Of a DNA stretch of 64,000 bases, positions 41,838 to 53,300 are shown piece by piece (the first letter of the stretch is position 1; every line of letters begins with the position of its first letter). The DNA lies in contig CAJNDS010002135.1 in assembly GCA_905221605.1 (NCBI GenBank), positions 1 to 64,000 on the forward strand, written 5' to 3'. This DNA comes from Symbiodinium natans. Taxonomy: Eukaryota; Sar; Dinophyceae; Suessiales; Symbiodiniaceae. The notes beneath the pieces were generated by a model. It was not told where the DNA came from. It was given only the letters and a program-made list of their open reading frames with translations, and ran no database searches. The position numbers and the translations under genes were made by a program.

Positions 41838-44123
41838 TCACTGCCTCGTAACTGCAAAGACCTCGACGTCGGTGACCACGGCTTGCTGGGTCTCGGCCAG
41901 GAAAGTAAAATTGCCCTGCGGGCTGGCACTGCTGTAGGTGTTCCCAATACTGAAAGCCACCTTGGCTGCGGCCCCTTGAGAGAAGACGCGCATGTCGTGA
42001 CCGCCCCCAAAGGTGGCTGAATGACCTGGATGACAGTAGATGCCATTCGGGTGATTCTGAAAGATCTTGTGCTTGGACGGCTGGACAGTTCCAGGGCCCG
42101 CCAAGCGGAAGAGGAAGGACTCGCTGCATGCCTTGTACTGGCCACCGGCCACGGAAGAGTCCCAGGGTGTCTCCGTGTACCCCCCGAAGAGGTGGCCTCT
42201 GGCACTTCGGGCCACCAGCACTGTGGGGCCTTGCGCATCACACTTCTGGTGGAAGGCCTGGTGACTGAAGCCGTCCCGCGATGCCCGGTAAAGGAGGTCG
42301 AGGGAAACTTCTCGGGTAGAATCAGGCGTTGATTCACAGAGCATTGACAGAAGCTTGTCACGCTCACTCTCCCCTGCCAGCAAGTCAGAGTCCCAGGACT
42401 CCTTGATGACAGTTTGCAGGTTCAGGTACTTCAGCAGTCGCAGCCATGGAGCTCTCTTTCCGCTTGGAAGCTTCGGAGAAAAGGTGTTACCCAGAAGCCT
42501 TCCCAGACGTAGGTGCAGGAGAACAACTTGAAACAAGTCGGGGTCCTCGTCGAAGAAGATCCCCCCCTCCACTACCTCTTCATCTTGAAGAGTCCAATTC
42601 TCTGCAAACTTTTTCGCGAGAGCAGAGTCGCTGAAGAATGTTAAGGTTGAGTGCAAGGTCGACACGAGCTGCCCACCAACGTTCAAGCACACTATGTCAG
42701 AAGGCGTGCCCATGAATTGAGCCAGAAATTGTGCTTCCTCATCAAGCGCGGCGCACCAAGAAGACATGCTGGCTTGGGCAGCCAACAGACCATTTCCCTG
42801 GTCGAGTGCAGCTGTGCACACTGCCAATGCTTTGTCGAGCAGCTCTTGCTCTGACGGCTCCAGCTCTGTTTTTAGCTTCTTCGCGTGGGATAGGAGGCTC
42901 TGCGATGCACTTCGAAGATCCATGTAGCCCGCGACTGCAAAGACCTCGACGTCGGTGACCACGGCTTGCTGGGTCTCGGCCAGGAAAGTAAAATTGCCCT
43001 GCGGGCTGGCACTGCTGTAGGTGTTCCCCATACTGAAAGCCACCTGGGCTGCGGCCCCTTGAGGGTAGACACGCATGTCGTGACCGCCCCCAAAGGTGGC
43101 TGAATGACCTGGATGACAGTAGATGCCTTGCGGGTGATTCTGAAAGATCTTGTGCTTGGACGGCTGGACAGTTCCAGGGCCCGCCAAGCGGAAGAGGAAG
43201 GACTCCGTGCATGGCTTGTACTGGCCACCGGCCACGGAAGAGTCCCAGGGTGTCTCCGTGTACCCCCCGAAGAGGTGGCCTCCGGCACTTCGGGCCACCA
43301 GCACCGTGGGGCCTTGCGCATCACACTTCTGGTGGAAGGCCTGGTGACTGAAGCCGTCCCGCGATGCCCGGTAAAGGAGGTTGAGGGAAGGCTCCCCGGT
43401 AACATTGCCTGTTGCCTTCAACCAGGTGTTTAGCTGCTTGACCTGGTCACGGGAGACCAAGGTGCTGTCACTGAGTTCACGAAGCGCCTGCAAAGGTTGC
43501 ACAGAACTTGTCAGTTCATCGTGGGTCAACTCTGAAATTTGTTTCTGGCTGATGCACGCATCACGACAGCACAGGTAACTGCACAATGACAGAAAGCCGG
43601 CACGGTAGCTTTGAGGAAGGGAGTCGACCGGAGGCGATGGTGCAGGCGTGTCTGGCTCGAGACGCTTCAAGTCGACCAGCCATGCGAGCAAGGCCCTGAA
43701 CTGAACAGGATCCACATCCAGAAACACCCTGCCATTCTCATCCCGTCGCAGTGCCTTATCCCATCGGCCAGAGAACAGAAGCGCCAGGCGAGAACCTGGG
43801 ATTGCCGTCAAAGTGTCACGCCTGGTGGTGAAGCCGGTGTTGCCGCCAACATTCAACCTTACAGTATCCCGTGCCGATGGAGTGGGGCAGTTCTTCTCCT
43901 CCTCGCCCTTTGATGGAAGTTTGGCATCCAAGTCCTCCTCCATTTGCCGCCGCATCTTCTGCAGATGCCTCTCCTCACAGTCCAAGTGCTCCTGCAGTGC
44001 GGCAGTGGCTTCTGCAAAACCCAGCCCGACTCCGCTGGAATCCATAGCCATGCTGGGAGAGCGCAATGGTCTTGGGGATTTGGGGGGTTCGGGATTCGGG
44101 GTGCTTGGAAAGCCCGACACCAT
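41838..44123 (-). CDS. T1/BTB-TLDc-T1-TLDc tandem protein, single exon
   Basis: A 761-codon uninterrupted frame. Domains: a short coiled coil (residues about 40-70); a T1-type BTB domain (about 86-157; VRLNVGG, then F-L-D-V-D-P); a TLDc-like domain (about 246-397; LYRASRDGFS...F...CD..GPTVLVAR, LFGGYT, FLFRL, GGGHDMRV, EVFAV); a second T1 (about 476-545; VCLNVGG, FFDEDPDLF); and a second TLDc (about 608-761). T1 domains form oligomers and often recruit cullin-3 ligases; TLDc proteins are linked to oxidative-stress protection. The exact job here is unknown. Met25 is an alternative start; Met1 follows CCCTAAA-type repeats. An intronless gene among intron-rich neighbours suggests a retroposed origin, but no spliced-leader relic was seen upstream. 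Confidence 0.93.
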   Translation of the reverse strand: MVSGFPSTPNPEPPKSPRPLRSPSMAMDSSGVGLGFAEATAALQEHLDCEERHLQKMRRQMEEDLDAKLPSKGEEEKNCPTPSARDTVRLNVGGNTGFTTRRDTLTAIPGSRLALLFSGRWDKALRRDENGRVFLDVDPVQFRALLAWLVDLKRLEPDTPAPSPPVDSLPQSYRAGFLSLCSYLCCRDACISQKQISELTHDELTSSVQPLQALRELSDSTLVSRDQVKQLNTWLKATGNVTGEPSLNLLYRASRDGFSHQAFHQKCDAQGPTVLVARSAGGHLFGGYTETPWDSSVAGGQYKPCTESFLFRLAGPGTVQPSKHKIFQNHPQGIYCHPGHSATFGGGHDMRVYPQGAAAQVAFSMGNTYSSASPQGNFTFLAETQQAVVTDVEVFAVAGYMDLRSASQSLLSHAKKLKTELEPSEQELLDKALAVCTAALDQGNGLLAAQASMSSWCAALDEEAQFLAQFMGTPSDIVCLNVGGQLVSTLHSTLTFFSDSALAKKFAENWTLQDEEVVEGGIFFDEDPDLFQVVLLHLRLGRLLGNTFSPKLPSGKRAPWLRLLKYLNLQTVIKESWDSDLLAGESERDKLLSMLCESTPDSTREVSLDLLYRASRDGFSHQAFHQKCDAQGPTVLVARSARGHLFGGYTETPWDSSVAGGQYKACSESFLFRLAGPGTVQPSKHKIFQNHPNGIYCHPGHSATFGGGHDMRVFSQGAAAKVAFSIGNTYSSASPQGNFTFLAETQQAVVTDVEVFAVTRQ
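41850..42299 (-). repeat. TLDc coding repeat, copy 2
   Basis: Codes the C-terminal TLDc domain and matches 42933-43382 at an offset of 1083 with only scattered substitutions, several of them amino-acid changing (for example Met to Ile near 41950, Gln to Asn near 42050). Identity stops close to both domain edges while the T1 domains between are strongly diverged. Confidence 0.92.
42933..43382 (-). repeat. TLDc coding repeat, copy 1
   Basis: Codes the first TLDc domain; partner of 41850-42299. The sharp contrast with the diverged T1 partners points to recent homogenisation or recent re-duplication of this domain only. Confidence 0.92.
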
Positions 44124-44124
44124 A

Positions 44125-44172
44125 AACCCGAAAGCCCTAAAGCCCTAAAGCCCTAAAACCCTAAACCCTAAA
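44125..44172. repeat. Telomere-like AAAGCCCT/AAACCCT tract
   Basis: Six to seven AAAGCCCTA and AAACCCTA copies directly upstream of the T1-TLDc gene, reaching to within a few bases of its first ATG. Confidence 0.85.
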
Positions 44173-44359
44173 GGTGTACTAAGGCGTTCAACTAAGTTCT
44201 ACAAACGAAATCCAAAGTTGCGGTCAAATCAAACTTTGAATGAGGTACCCCTAGTATCGGGAACCCCCATACAATCTCTACCGGCCATCGGCGGGAGATC
44301 TTCGGCTTGAACCTCGCAGTCGGTCGTGTCTGCTGTCCTTCGCCACGCTGTCCAACTGT

Positions 44360-44558
<199 letters not shown>

Positions 44559-44722
44559 CAACCAGAGGGGGGGGGGGGGAGTTTAGGGTTTAGGGTTTAG
44601 GGGCAGCTTCTGAAAACAGTCTCAGTCAACTGGCATCCCAAAGGTTGAAAAATCGCAGATCCCCTAGATTCAGGATCATCCGTGGGGGTGTATTCTAGGT
44701 ACATACAGCTATATTAGGGGGC

Positions 44723-44792
44723 TTACGAAAAATAGGGAACCCTTAAAAGACCTCCAAATCAGGACCCCAACAAAGTACCCTGAATTTCGGAA
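44723..44792. mobile_element. MITE-like inverted-terminal element (70 bp)
   Basis: Ends TTACGAAA and an imperfect complement in GAATTTCGGAA, with internal ATAGGGAACCC and GTACCCTGAATTTCGG text. Same family as 50700-50791. Too short to code; a non-autonomous transposon relic is inferred from the terminal inverted repeats and dispersed copies. Confidence 0.5.
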
Positions 44793-45299
44793 ACCCCCAT
44801 ATCTCAGGAATCACAGAAGGCCACGGAATCCAGTGAGCCGGGGCCCGTGCCCGGTTTCTTGACTCAGATCGAGCTGGCCATGCAGATCCTGCAGGCCGTG
44901 CGGCAATCAGAAAGTTCACCTTCTCATGGCCACTTCTTACAATTGCTGTAATTCTGGTGCTGCTTTGAGTTGTAGTGAAATATGAGATGAAAGGCATGCG
45001 TGCTTTAAGGATGCACGGCCCAGCTCCTCTCCTTGTCGACCTTGTCACTTCCAGGCACTACTCGCTATTGCCGCACAGCTCTGGGAGAGTTCCGCGCTAG
45101 CACGGCGGCTATGCCTCAAAAACTATACGAACTAACCCTCAGTTCTCGAGAACACAGGCATTACTTTGGTGGCAACTGGTGCTGCGAACTGAAATGCGGG
45201 TCTGTCCGGGCAGGGAAGAATCATTATGGAAGCTCCTTTGTGGATACCACTACCCGTAGCATAACAGCGTAGAACAGCTACATTGGCTATGTCGTGAAA

Positions 45300-48200
45300 G
45301 AAACATCATGACCCTGGTCCACTCCTCCAACTCCCCCTTCAGCTGCTGCCACAGGGTGCCCAGCGTCTGTCGGACCTTATGACCGGCTCTGATCACATGA
45401 TTAGCCGTTTTGCGGCTGCATGCTGCTGTATTCTACCTCTCCGGCTGGCCTCCATGGCGTCATCTCCGCTAGAGTCGCCGAGGCTCCTCTGCTCCGCCTG
45501 CGGCACAGCGCGGAGTGCTGCGGAGTGTCGGAAACACATCCAACGGATCAGGTTGGGCTAGGCCTGAAGGGAGCAAGTCTTAGCATGCTGCACCATATGA
45601 CATATGAGACTGTGACTCTGAAGCAGAAGACTTGTGCGATCATGCATGGGTCGAAGGTGATGTCAGCAACCGCTGGATCACGACTTTACCTTACTTCGTA
45701 GGGTTGATCTGGCAAAGACTCCACTGAGACTGATTTCCACCTCAACGGCCTCGATGAGCTTTTGAAGGTCCTGTGCAACCACTGCTTGTAGCGCTGACTT
45801 GCAACGTTGATGAAGCTGACGCGGCCAAAGACTCGTAGCACGTCGCACGAGTAGCAACGCTCAGCACTTCCGATACGGTGAAAGTGAAATTGACGAGGCC
45901 TGCCGATGTAACTCCATCAAGCCCGACATCAGCAGGCGCTGCTCCAGGGACTCTGGGTCCTGTGCAACAGGCCGACGAGTGCAAGGCACAAATGGGCGAA
46001 GTGCAGATAGTTTTACCTGGCACTGAGGCGCACTGATCATCACATTCACTCGCTTCGGCCTTGCCGTGCGCCCCACTGGATTGTTGAACTTTGTCGCGGA
46101 GCTTCCTCGGTTCAATTTCAAGGCATGGTTTGTGCTCCACTGCTCGGCAACGCAGATGCACAACATCTCGCAACTGCGATCGCGCTTCTTCTTGCCTGGA
46201 ATACTGGACAGTGGCCGACTTGAATCTCACACTTCCAGGATCCGACACCCGCAATGTCGCTCAAGAACTTGTCCCGAAAGCATGCGAGGGTTGTTCAGCA
46301 GAGGTGGTCTTCGAGAAGGTTCTTCGCTAGCGTTGATGAATGGATGGATGTCGAAATGGATGTCGTGATGGGTGATGCATGGATGGAATCCGTGATTCGA
46401 AGTCTTAATTGTGGCTTGAAAAAGTTTTCGGGACAACCGCTCTCTGGTTGTTCAATACAGGCAGGGTATTGGCTAAGAATTCCTTCCTTAAGAACTTGAG
46501 GGGGCTGAACTTTCCGACGCATAGGCCTAGGCTTATTCCCACCTCTCGCTGGGTGTCTATGCGCCCCCTGAAATCTGGAGGGCGCATGCTTAACTCAGTG
46601 TTGAAGCAGGCAGGAAGTCGGAGAAAGTCCCCGAACTAAGGAGCCGAGCCCTCAGATTCCAGCGCAGGGCTTTACATGTTCCATGTGAAAGAACTTTTGG
46701 GCGAGTGGCTACAGCGTCCTCACTCGGGCCTTATGTTGCTACTTCGAACCCCAGTTAAGACTGGGCCAGAACAGCAGCCACATACACAAATTACAACCGC
46801 TCTCTAGAACCAGAGCCTCCCCTGACCGGACTCAACGCTCACGTTCTTAACTCTTCATCAGCGCACGCACTGTATACCAAACACCGAGAGCATCGTAAAA
46901 CAACGAAGAACCAGACTTATGACAAATACCCAACATGAAGCCCTTTAGACCCCCTCCTTCCAGGTGCCCGGGCGCCAGCTCCTTGCGCAACGCGTCCAGC
47001 CGCGCTGAGGAGGCCTGGGCGCCGGGGCCAGCGGCGGCGAGCTCCTTCCGTGGAAAAGAGAAACAGGGAAAGAGATGGGAGGTTCTAAAGTTTGGGAAGT
47101 TTGGGGCTTGAAGGGTTTGCACTTGATACCACTTGTGATTTTGCGAGACCGTGGCGTGGTCAGCGGGCCTCGGCGTCAAGTGATCGAATGTCGCTGCGCT
47201 TCGGCGGAAGCATCCTAGGCTGCAGGACATCGACATATCCCAGCTTGGATTGCAGTTCTTGGTGCAAAGGATGGACAAAGACAACAATCTGCCATTCTAT
47301 GGGACTCCCACTTGTGATCAAGAGCATCTGCACGTACTGGGACAGAGGCAAATTCGCCCTCCGTGTCGCGGCATAGTCTGGGAAAGCATGACAGTGGGAC
47401 AGGAACTGTAGATGCAAACGTCCCGTATGCAGTGCAGATTCAGTGCAGGCAAGATCAGGCAAAATCCAGCGGTTCGCTCCGAGAAAATGACAGCGTTGCC
47501 CAGCTCAGGCGGCGGCTTAAAAGCTTGCTGCTGCCGCGGGTCAAGGTCGGGCTGGAGGAGTCCTGTGCTGTGGTTGATTGCACGCGCTTCTCATCTGCAG
47601 TCTCGTGGCATCTTGTGGCATCTCGTGGCATCGGCACCGGGTTGGTTGCCGGTTCTCCTTCTCCTGGTCTGTTGCGGCGCCCGAACGATCAACGGCCTGT
47701 CAAAGGTTGCGATGCAGGGCGCGGCACGGCTCTCAGAGTCGGCGAGGACTCAAAGCTCTCAGGCCCCTTCTTGCAAAACGTCCCCCCCCCCGATGAGGCC
47801 AGGGGATGTCAGGGGCTTCTCAAGTAGCTCAGGCTTAACGGCTCAGCATCGGCTTAGCAGCGCCTCCAACTCCTCCTTCAGCCCGGACCAAACACCGTTG
47901 AGCTGCCTCGCCACAACACCCGTGGAAAACATGTCTCTGCTTTGCTTCCTCAAAGGAGGGCAACAGCATCTTGCCAGCCGTTCAGCCTTCTCATCAGCAC
48001 ATAACCAGCACCAATAACTCGGCCCCCCCAGCATCAAGACAGCCATGAGAAAAGATGAGGAAGGCCTCCAAGCATCAGACTGCTGGCCGGTCCACTCTCC
48101 TGTGGCGCACAGAAGATCCTCTCGACCTACTGTACCAAGCGGCCCTCGATTCATGCCGCTGCTTAAGGTTGCGCCAACACCCCAACTGCTGCCACGAAAT

Positions 48201-49660
48201 GGCGAGGCTCCTCCAGCCTTTGCCGCCCTTTCCGCCTGCGAAGAGAGATGTTGAGAGAGCGCAATCCAGAGGTTTGTGTCTGCAGCATACTCCCATTACC
48301 CTTGGTCATGAATCGCTGAAGCTCTGGCCGTACAGTACATGGAGAGGCCTCCTTGCAGGACTGCATCTCCTTCTTGAGCAAGGACTCCATCTCCTCAAGC
48401 TTCTTCTTGTCCTTGCCAAATCCGGACAAGTGAGGCATGGTCATCTTATGAAAACTCAGAGCATCTCTGTGGATCGCTGCAGAATCTGCAGAAGAGGGCT
48501 AGCAAGCAGCATCGCATGTTGTCGCTCTGTCAGGGCGTCGAACGCTGCCCCATGCTGGTCCCAAACAGTGCTGCCATGGGGGGCCTTCTGCGTTCGTGCG
48601 TCGCGCAGCGCAGCCGCAAAGCTCGCGGCTCGAGCTGCTGCCTGGCCAACAACAGCATGAGCTCGCCACAAAAGTGCGGTGTCGCAACAACCCCGAGGAT
48701 ATGCCATGTGCGCGACTCAGCATCTGGCCTGCTTGAGGCCTTGGAGCCATGATTTGAAAGGCACCTGCTAGGGTAAATTTGCATGCACACAAATGGCCTC
48801 TGCCCACATAGCTACCTTTTGCAATGCTGGATCGTACTGGCTAGATCACTTAGAGCTGGTTAGCCCTACTCTACTTCGCAACTGATCACGTGGGCAAGTG
48901 AGCCTTTCGAGTCGTCTGGGCCTTCCGGTCCGGGCCAAGACGAGGGGCGGACTGCCCCAACCTCATGCGGGTGTGCCATCATGGAGCGAACAGTTTTCAA
49001 GTCTTCACTTGCTCTTCTTACCGCATGCACTGTTGGACTAATCAGAAGTCGTTAAGCAGCGTGAGTGCTGAAACTGCCATCATTGACAGAAAAAAACTAA
49101 AGAACTAGACTCCAATGCACCTGAATACGGCCTTGCCGACCTTGCCTGCCTAACGTTCTTTCCGAGGCACTCCAGAAACGAGGCGGTTGAACTCGACGGC
49201 GCTCCTGGCAGATACCCTCCAGCACTCCGCAGCCACAAGTGTGTTGCAAGAATTTGACGGCCTCCGGCACGTTCAGATGCGATGTCACTTCCATGAAGTT
49301 TTGTCGCCACAGCCTGGCACGATCTCGATGCTCAAGCCCATGCAGAGATTCTTGGTGCTGGCCAGCGAAGGCCTCTTGCATCTGGCGGATGTCCTGATGC
49401 TCGCAATTCATCGCCCGGAGATGGCGCATGTCATGTTGGGCAGCAGCTGAAGCAAGGTCAAGCAAGCAGGCAAAGAAGCAAAGTCCAGCAAAGCTTAAAA
49501 CAAGGCACGTGACAGCCATTGTGCAAGCAGAATGCCGTCTCCTCGCCAAGCTGCTGCCACAGCTGCGCAGCGCCACCTGGTCGAAACCCCCCTGAAAAGC
49601 CCCCTGAAACTCCCCGGTTCTCGGCTTATCGACTCGCAGTCGTGATCGACTTGCCATCAT
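45300..49660 (-). CDS. Second helical multi-exon gene (tentative), membrane-anchored start
   Basis: A group of minus-strand exon candidates with coiled-coil composition. Possible 5' end at 49660-49100: Met48 of a 187-codon frame precedes a hydrophobic segment (VTCLVLSFAGLCFFACLLDL) that could be a signal anchor. Then 48700-48460 (Ala-rich helix, LTERQHAMLLASPLLQIL), 48440-48310 (KKKLEEMESLLKKEMQ), about 48240-48140 (WQQLGCWRNLKQRHE), 47930-47850 (VWSGLKEELEALLSR), 47060-46970 (SSARLDALRKELAPG), 46205-46020 (EEARSQLRDVVHLRCRAVE), 45960-45880 (ESLEQRLLMSGLMELHRQ), 45820-45700 (ALQAVVAQDLQKLIEAVEVE), 45385-45300 (LGTLWQQLKGELEEW). The VWSGLKEEL and LWQQLKGEL exons resemble cassette module j. Whether this is one gene is inference; joins were not phased. 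Confidence 0.45.
46400..46840. other. No supported gene
   Basis: Between exon candidates. It contains ATGGATGGAT-like tandem text just left of it (46339-46385) and a weakly tRNA-like pair of words at 46705-46755 that I could not fold. Confidence 0.4.
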
Positions 49661-50389
49661 AATCGCCGAGGGCTAAGTTGCGGAAAGCTTAACGGCCTGC
49701 ACCCTCGACATGTTCTTACGTTGCCCAACGTCCCCCCTATGCCATGGCCCGCCTATGTCCTCCTTCTCTCTCCTACTGCAAGCCATGGCCTGACGGTGCA
49801 CTGTCGCCACCCTGCACAGCGAAAAAGATGAGAAGTCTGCCCGTACCAATGCAGTAACATTCCAGGCAGCCCACCCAGTTTGAGACCCATCTGCCCTTCA
49901 TTCAAGCTTGATGCGCCTCCCGCAGAAGCCGCTGGTTTTCCTCCTCCTGGATGCAGCCGCGTGCAGATATTAACACTCGACAGACACGTCGCTGTCGCCT
50001 CACAAGAACCTCTGATGAACCGCAGCCTATTCAACAGAGCGGCGTCCATTCTACAGCTTAGTTAACCAAATACTTCCTGTGTTGGGCTTGGTTCGGTGTA
50101 GCTAGCCTGCTCCCGAAGCAAGCGCTGCAGAGCTTGCTGGCAGTCAAGCAAGTGTCCCGCATGAAGCCTCAAGGGCCGTTCACATTGCTAGCTGTGCCAT
50201 GTCATTGGCACAACGCACTGCTTATCTAGCCTGGCACTGGCAGAAAGCCTGGGAGCGAGGCAGGTCGCCCTTCACCCCAGAGCTCCCACTCAAGCTCTCC
50301 ATCCTGCCACCGGCCGAGAGAGGCTTACTGGCAGAAACCGTTATTCGTGCGGAGGGCATGCCAGGTTACGCATGTGCTGTTCTCTCAGG

Positions 50390-53300
50390 GCTTCAGCGGC
50401 AACTCCGGTCAGATCTCCTTGTCTTCAATTGCTCGAGTGCTTCTTCAATCCTCGATGCTTTTGCCAGGCCTAAGCTGGAGGCACTGAAACGCAAGACATC
50501 GATCGGAGACACGTCCAACAGGTTCAGCACCCTTTTTCCTTGCAAAACGCTGGTGCCGGCCCCTTGACTCTGGGCATCCAACTCTCCCTCTCTGCCAGTG
50601 AGAGTGGTGTGCGGTCATTGTCCTGATCCTCCTTGGCAGCTCCTGACCCACATTGACCCAGCCCGAAGGTCACAACTCCACGTGACGCGGATCTCGGGCT
50701 TACGAAAATAGGGGTACCTTATTGGGCCCCTGATGTTTAAGGGAATCCTACTATTTCGCGGTCTAATTTAGGGGTCCCCTGATTTTCGTAAACCCCCATA
50801 TGCCGCTCTGCGTGTTCCCATAGTTGCGGAACCCACTTGTTCTCACAGAACTGGCCTCCAACTGCCTCCAGCAGCGCGGAGGCTTCAAGGCGTCGGACCC
50901 CAGAAGCCAAGCGATCAGACAGGTCCTGGTCGAATGACATGACATGAACGAGAAGCTTGCTGAGCTTGCCCCATTGCTCCGGGAATCTCTACCGCTTTAC
51001 GACCTTTACGACTTTCCGACTTTGGGTTCTCAAGGAAGCTTCATGAAACCTTTGCGTGGCCTCGCGAAAATCATCAGCCATCGAGCGTGCCTGCAAAGGA
51101 GACAGAAATAGGTTGTTCGCAGACGTGCAAGGCAGATGGGAGTCTGAACACAGGCATACAACTGGCATACAGCACTCGAGATTTGCCGAGGAGACCCGTC
51201 CGACGCTGTGTGTACAACAGATTTGCTTGGCTGACCAGCTCCATGCGAGTTGGACAGAGCTAGTTCGTGCTATTTAGCTGGCAGAGGGCTATTTAGTTCA
51301 GCAATGCTAGTTGGTTGGTTGCTTTGAATCTGAAGCGTGCTGACTTCGCCTCTTCCAAGGCAGCAGTCAGCGCGTGGCTGCGGTGTAGCCGAGCACTCTG
51401 CCGCGCATGCCTTGGAAGCTGGCTTCCAGTCTACAGCAAGCAGCTTGCAAAAAAGTCACGACTCTGAAGCGCAGACCCCCACCCGCATTGCACACCCAAT
51501 GCAGATATTCCAGCGCAGCCTCGAGTCTGAGGATCCTACCAAGCCCAGGCTGCATTGCGGACCCCTGTGGGCAAGGCCTCCAGAGAGCATCAGAGAGCGC
51601 CAAAAAAGGGGAGTGCAGGCCTCTCCAGGCCCCTGAAAGCACAGCTTGTTTTTTATCTTAATAAGCTGAATCACAGGCAAGCCGCGCTGCCCAAAGTCCG
51701 AAGAATGTCCTCCACGTCGTCAAGAAATCGCCAGCGGGCCGCCTGCGGAAGACCAGGCCACCAGGCCCGAGTAACCTACCTGAACCTACCACAATACCTT
51801 CGGAGGTTTGGGGCTTGTGGAGTTTAGATTCAAGTCAAGGATGTTTGAGATGTGAGTTTGAGCCAACCCTCGACAGTATGCCCTGCAGCCTGAAACATGC
51901 CGCGAAAGTGCACGTGACTCACCCTTGTGGTACTTCCCAAGACCTGTGGTGGAGCCCTGATTCTCTGCAGCCAACTGTCCAGCTCCCCAAGGACTGCAGG
52001 CTTCGAGGAATCAGCGGATGCTTGTGATGTTTGAGATTGTCGCTCTGCCTCGTCGTTGCCAGGGCTCATGAACCTCCGCCTCGGCACACTGGGGGTCACT
52101 TGTGGCACGAGCGAGAACCAGCAACCGTGAGGATCAGTGGAAACGGAGGGATGATGTGAAATGACATCTGCCTGGATGAAAGCACTGGGAAGTTGAGCAG
52201 CTTGGCGTCTGCTTCAACACTGTGCTACAAATTTAGTCTGGCGCCAATCACCTCAGAAAACAACCTGCAGCAAGCCATACCACAAATCAAATACAACAAT
52301 CTTCACCGGACTAGCTGGACGCACATAGACGAATATCAATCGACACATGACAGCCCAGTTCTGGGTGGGGAAAAGCTGCTCACGCAAGTATCAATGGTTG
52401 TCACCAAGATGCTGGGAGCACTTGTTTGTGGATTCTAGTTTCCACGACAGTTGAGTTGGGTGGGCGCAGGAATATGGATGGCCCCGATGTGTACTCCTCT
52501 AAGATTACCACTGAGATCTTCTGTGGTATCTTCTACCGCAATTGCGAAATATGCCGATTTTGGGCCGCAACAGGCCCCAAACCCAAACCCGAACAGCGCC
52601 CCGACTTCCTGCATCCTGGGTGTGCGCCGGGCGGCATCGCATCACTCAGCCGTCCCGCTGCTGCTGCGGCACCTGCGGAGCTCAGCTCGGGCCTGGGCGC
52701 GCTTGAGCAGGATTTCGCTTTGGATGGGGATTTGGGTTCTCTCTCTCTCTCTCTCTCTCTCCACACGCTAGGCCCCTCAGAGGGGAGCCGCCCCGAAGGG
52801 CGCGAGAGTCCCATTTTGTGTGCTCCCAAATCTCTCTCTCTCTCTCTCCCTCCCTCCCCTTTGTTGAAAAGGGAGTTCTTTCTAGGTAACGCTTCATAAC
52901 GGAAGCCACGGCGATAGGAAGGACACGGGCTGCGACGGTCATGTTGGGTTGTTGGGCTGCAGTGGTGACGGCATGTGACGGCCTTAGTATACTTCAGCCT
53001 CTTTTTCCGTCACCATACGTTACACGGTGGTCTGGGCCAAAGTCTATTCTCAAGCTGGGCATACATTTGTCAAAACCTCGAGCTAGCCTAGCGGGTGCGG
53101 TTCAATGTGGGGGCCAAGGTACTAATATCTCGCGGGATTGTTAGGCTTCGTTCTCGGGGGGCGGGGGTGGAGGAGATGAGGCTGGAAAACACCCAGGCAC
53201 CGGGCTGCCAAGTCCCCTTCATTATCTGCTCCACAGGCGCGCTGGCCTCCGAGAATCTTTTTGCTTGATGGAAAGCTCAAACAAGAGGCTCAGATCCAAA

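Noticed and set aside
46690-46760. tRNA-like words (GTGGCTACAGCG and CTTCGAACCCC) at tRNA-like spacing
   Set aside because: No cloverleaf could be drawn: acceptor and anticodon stems do not pair. At most a tRNA-derived SINE relic.
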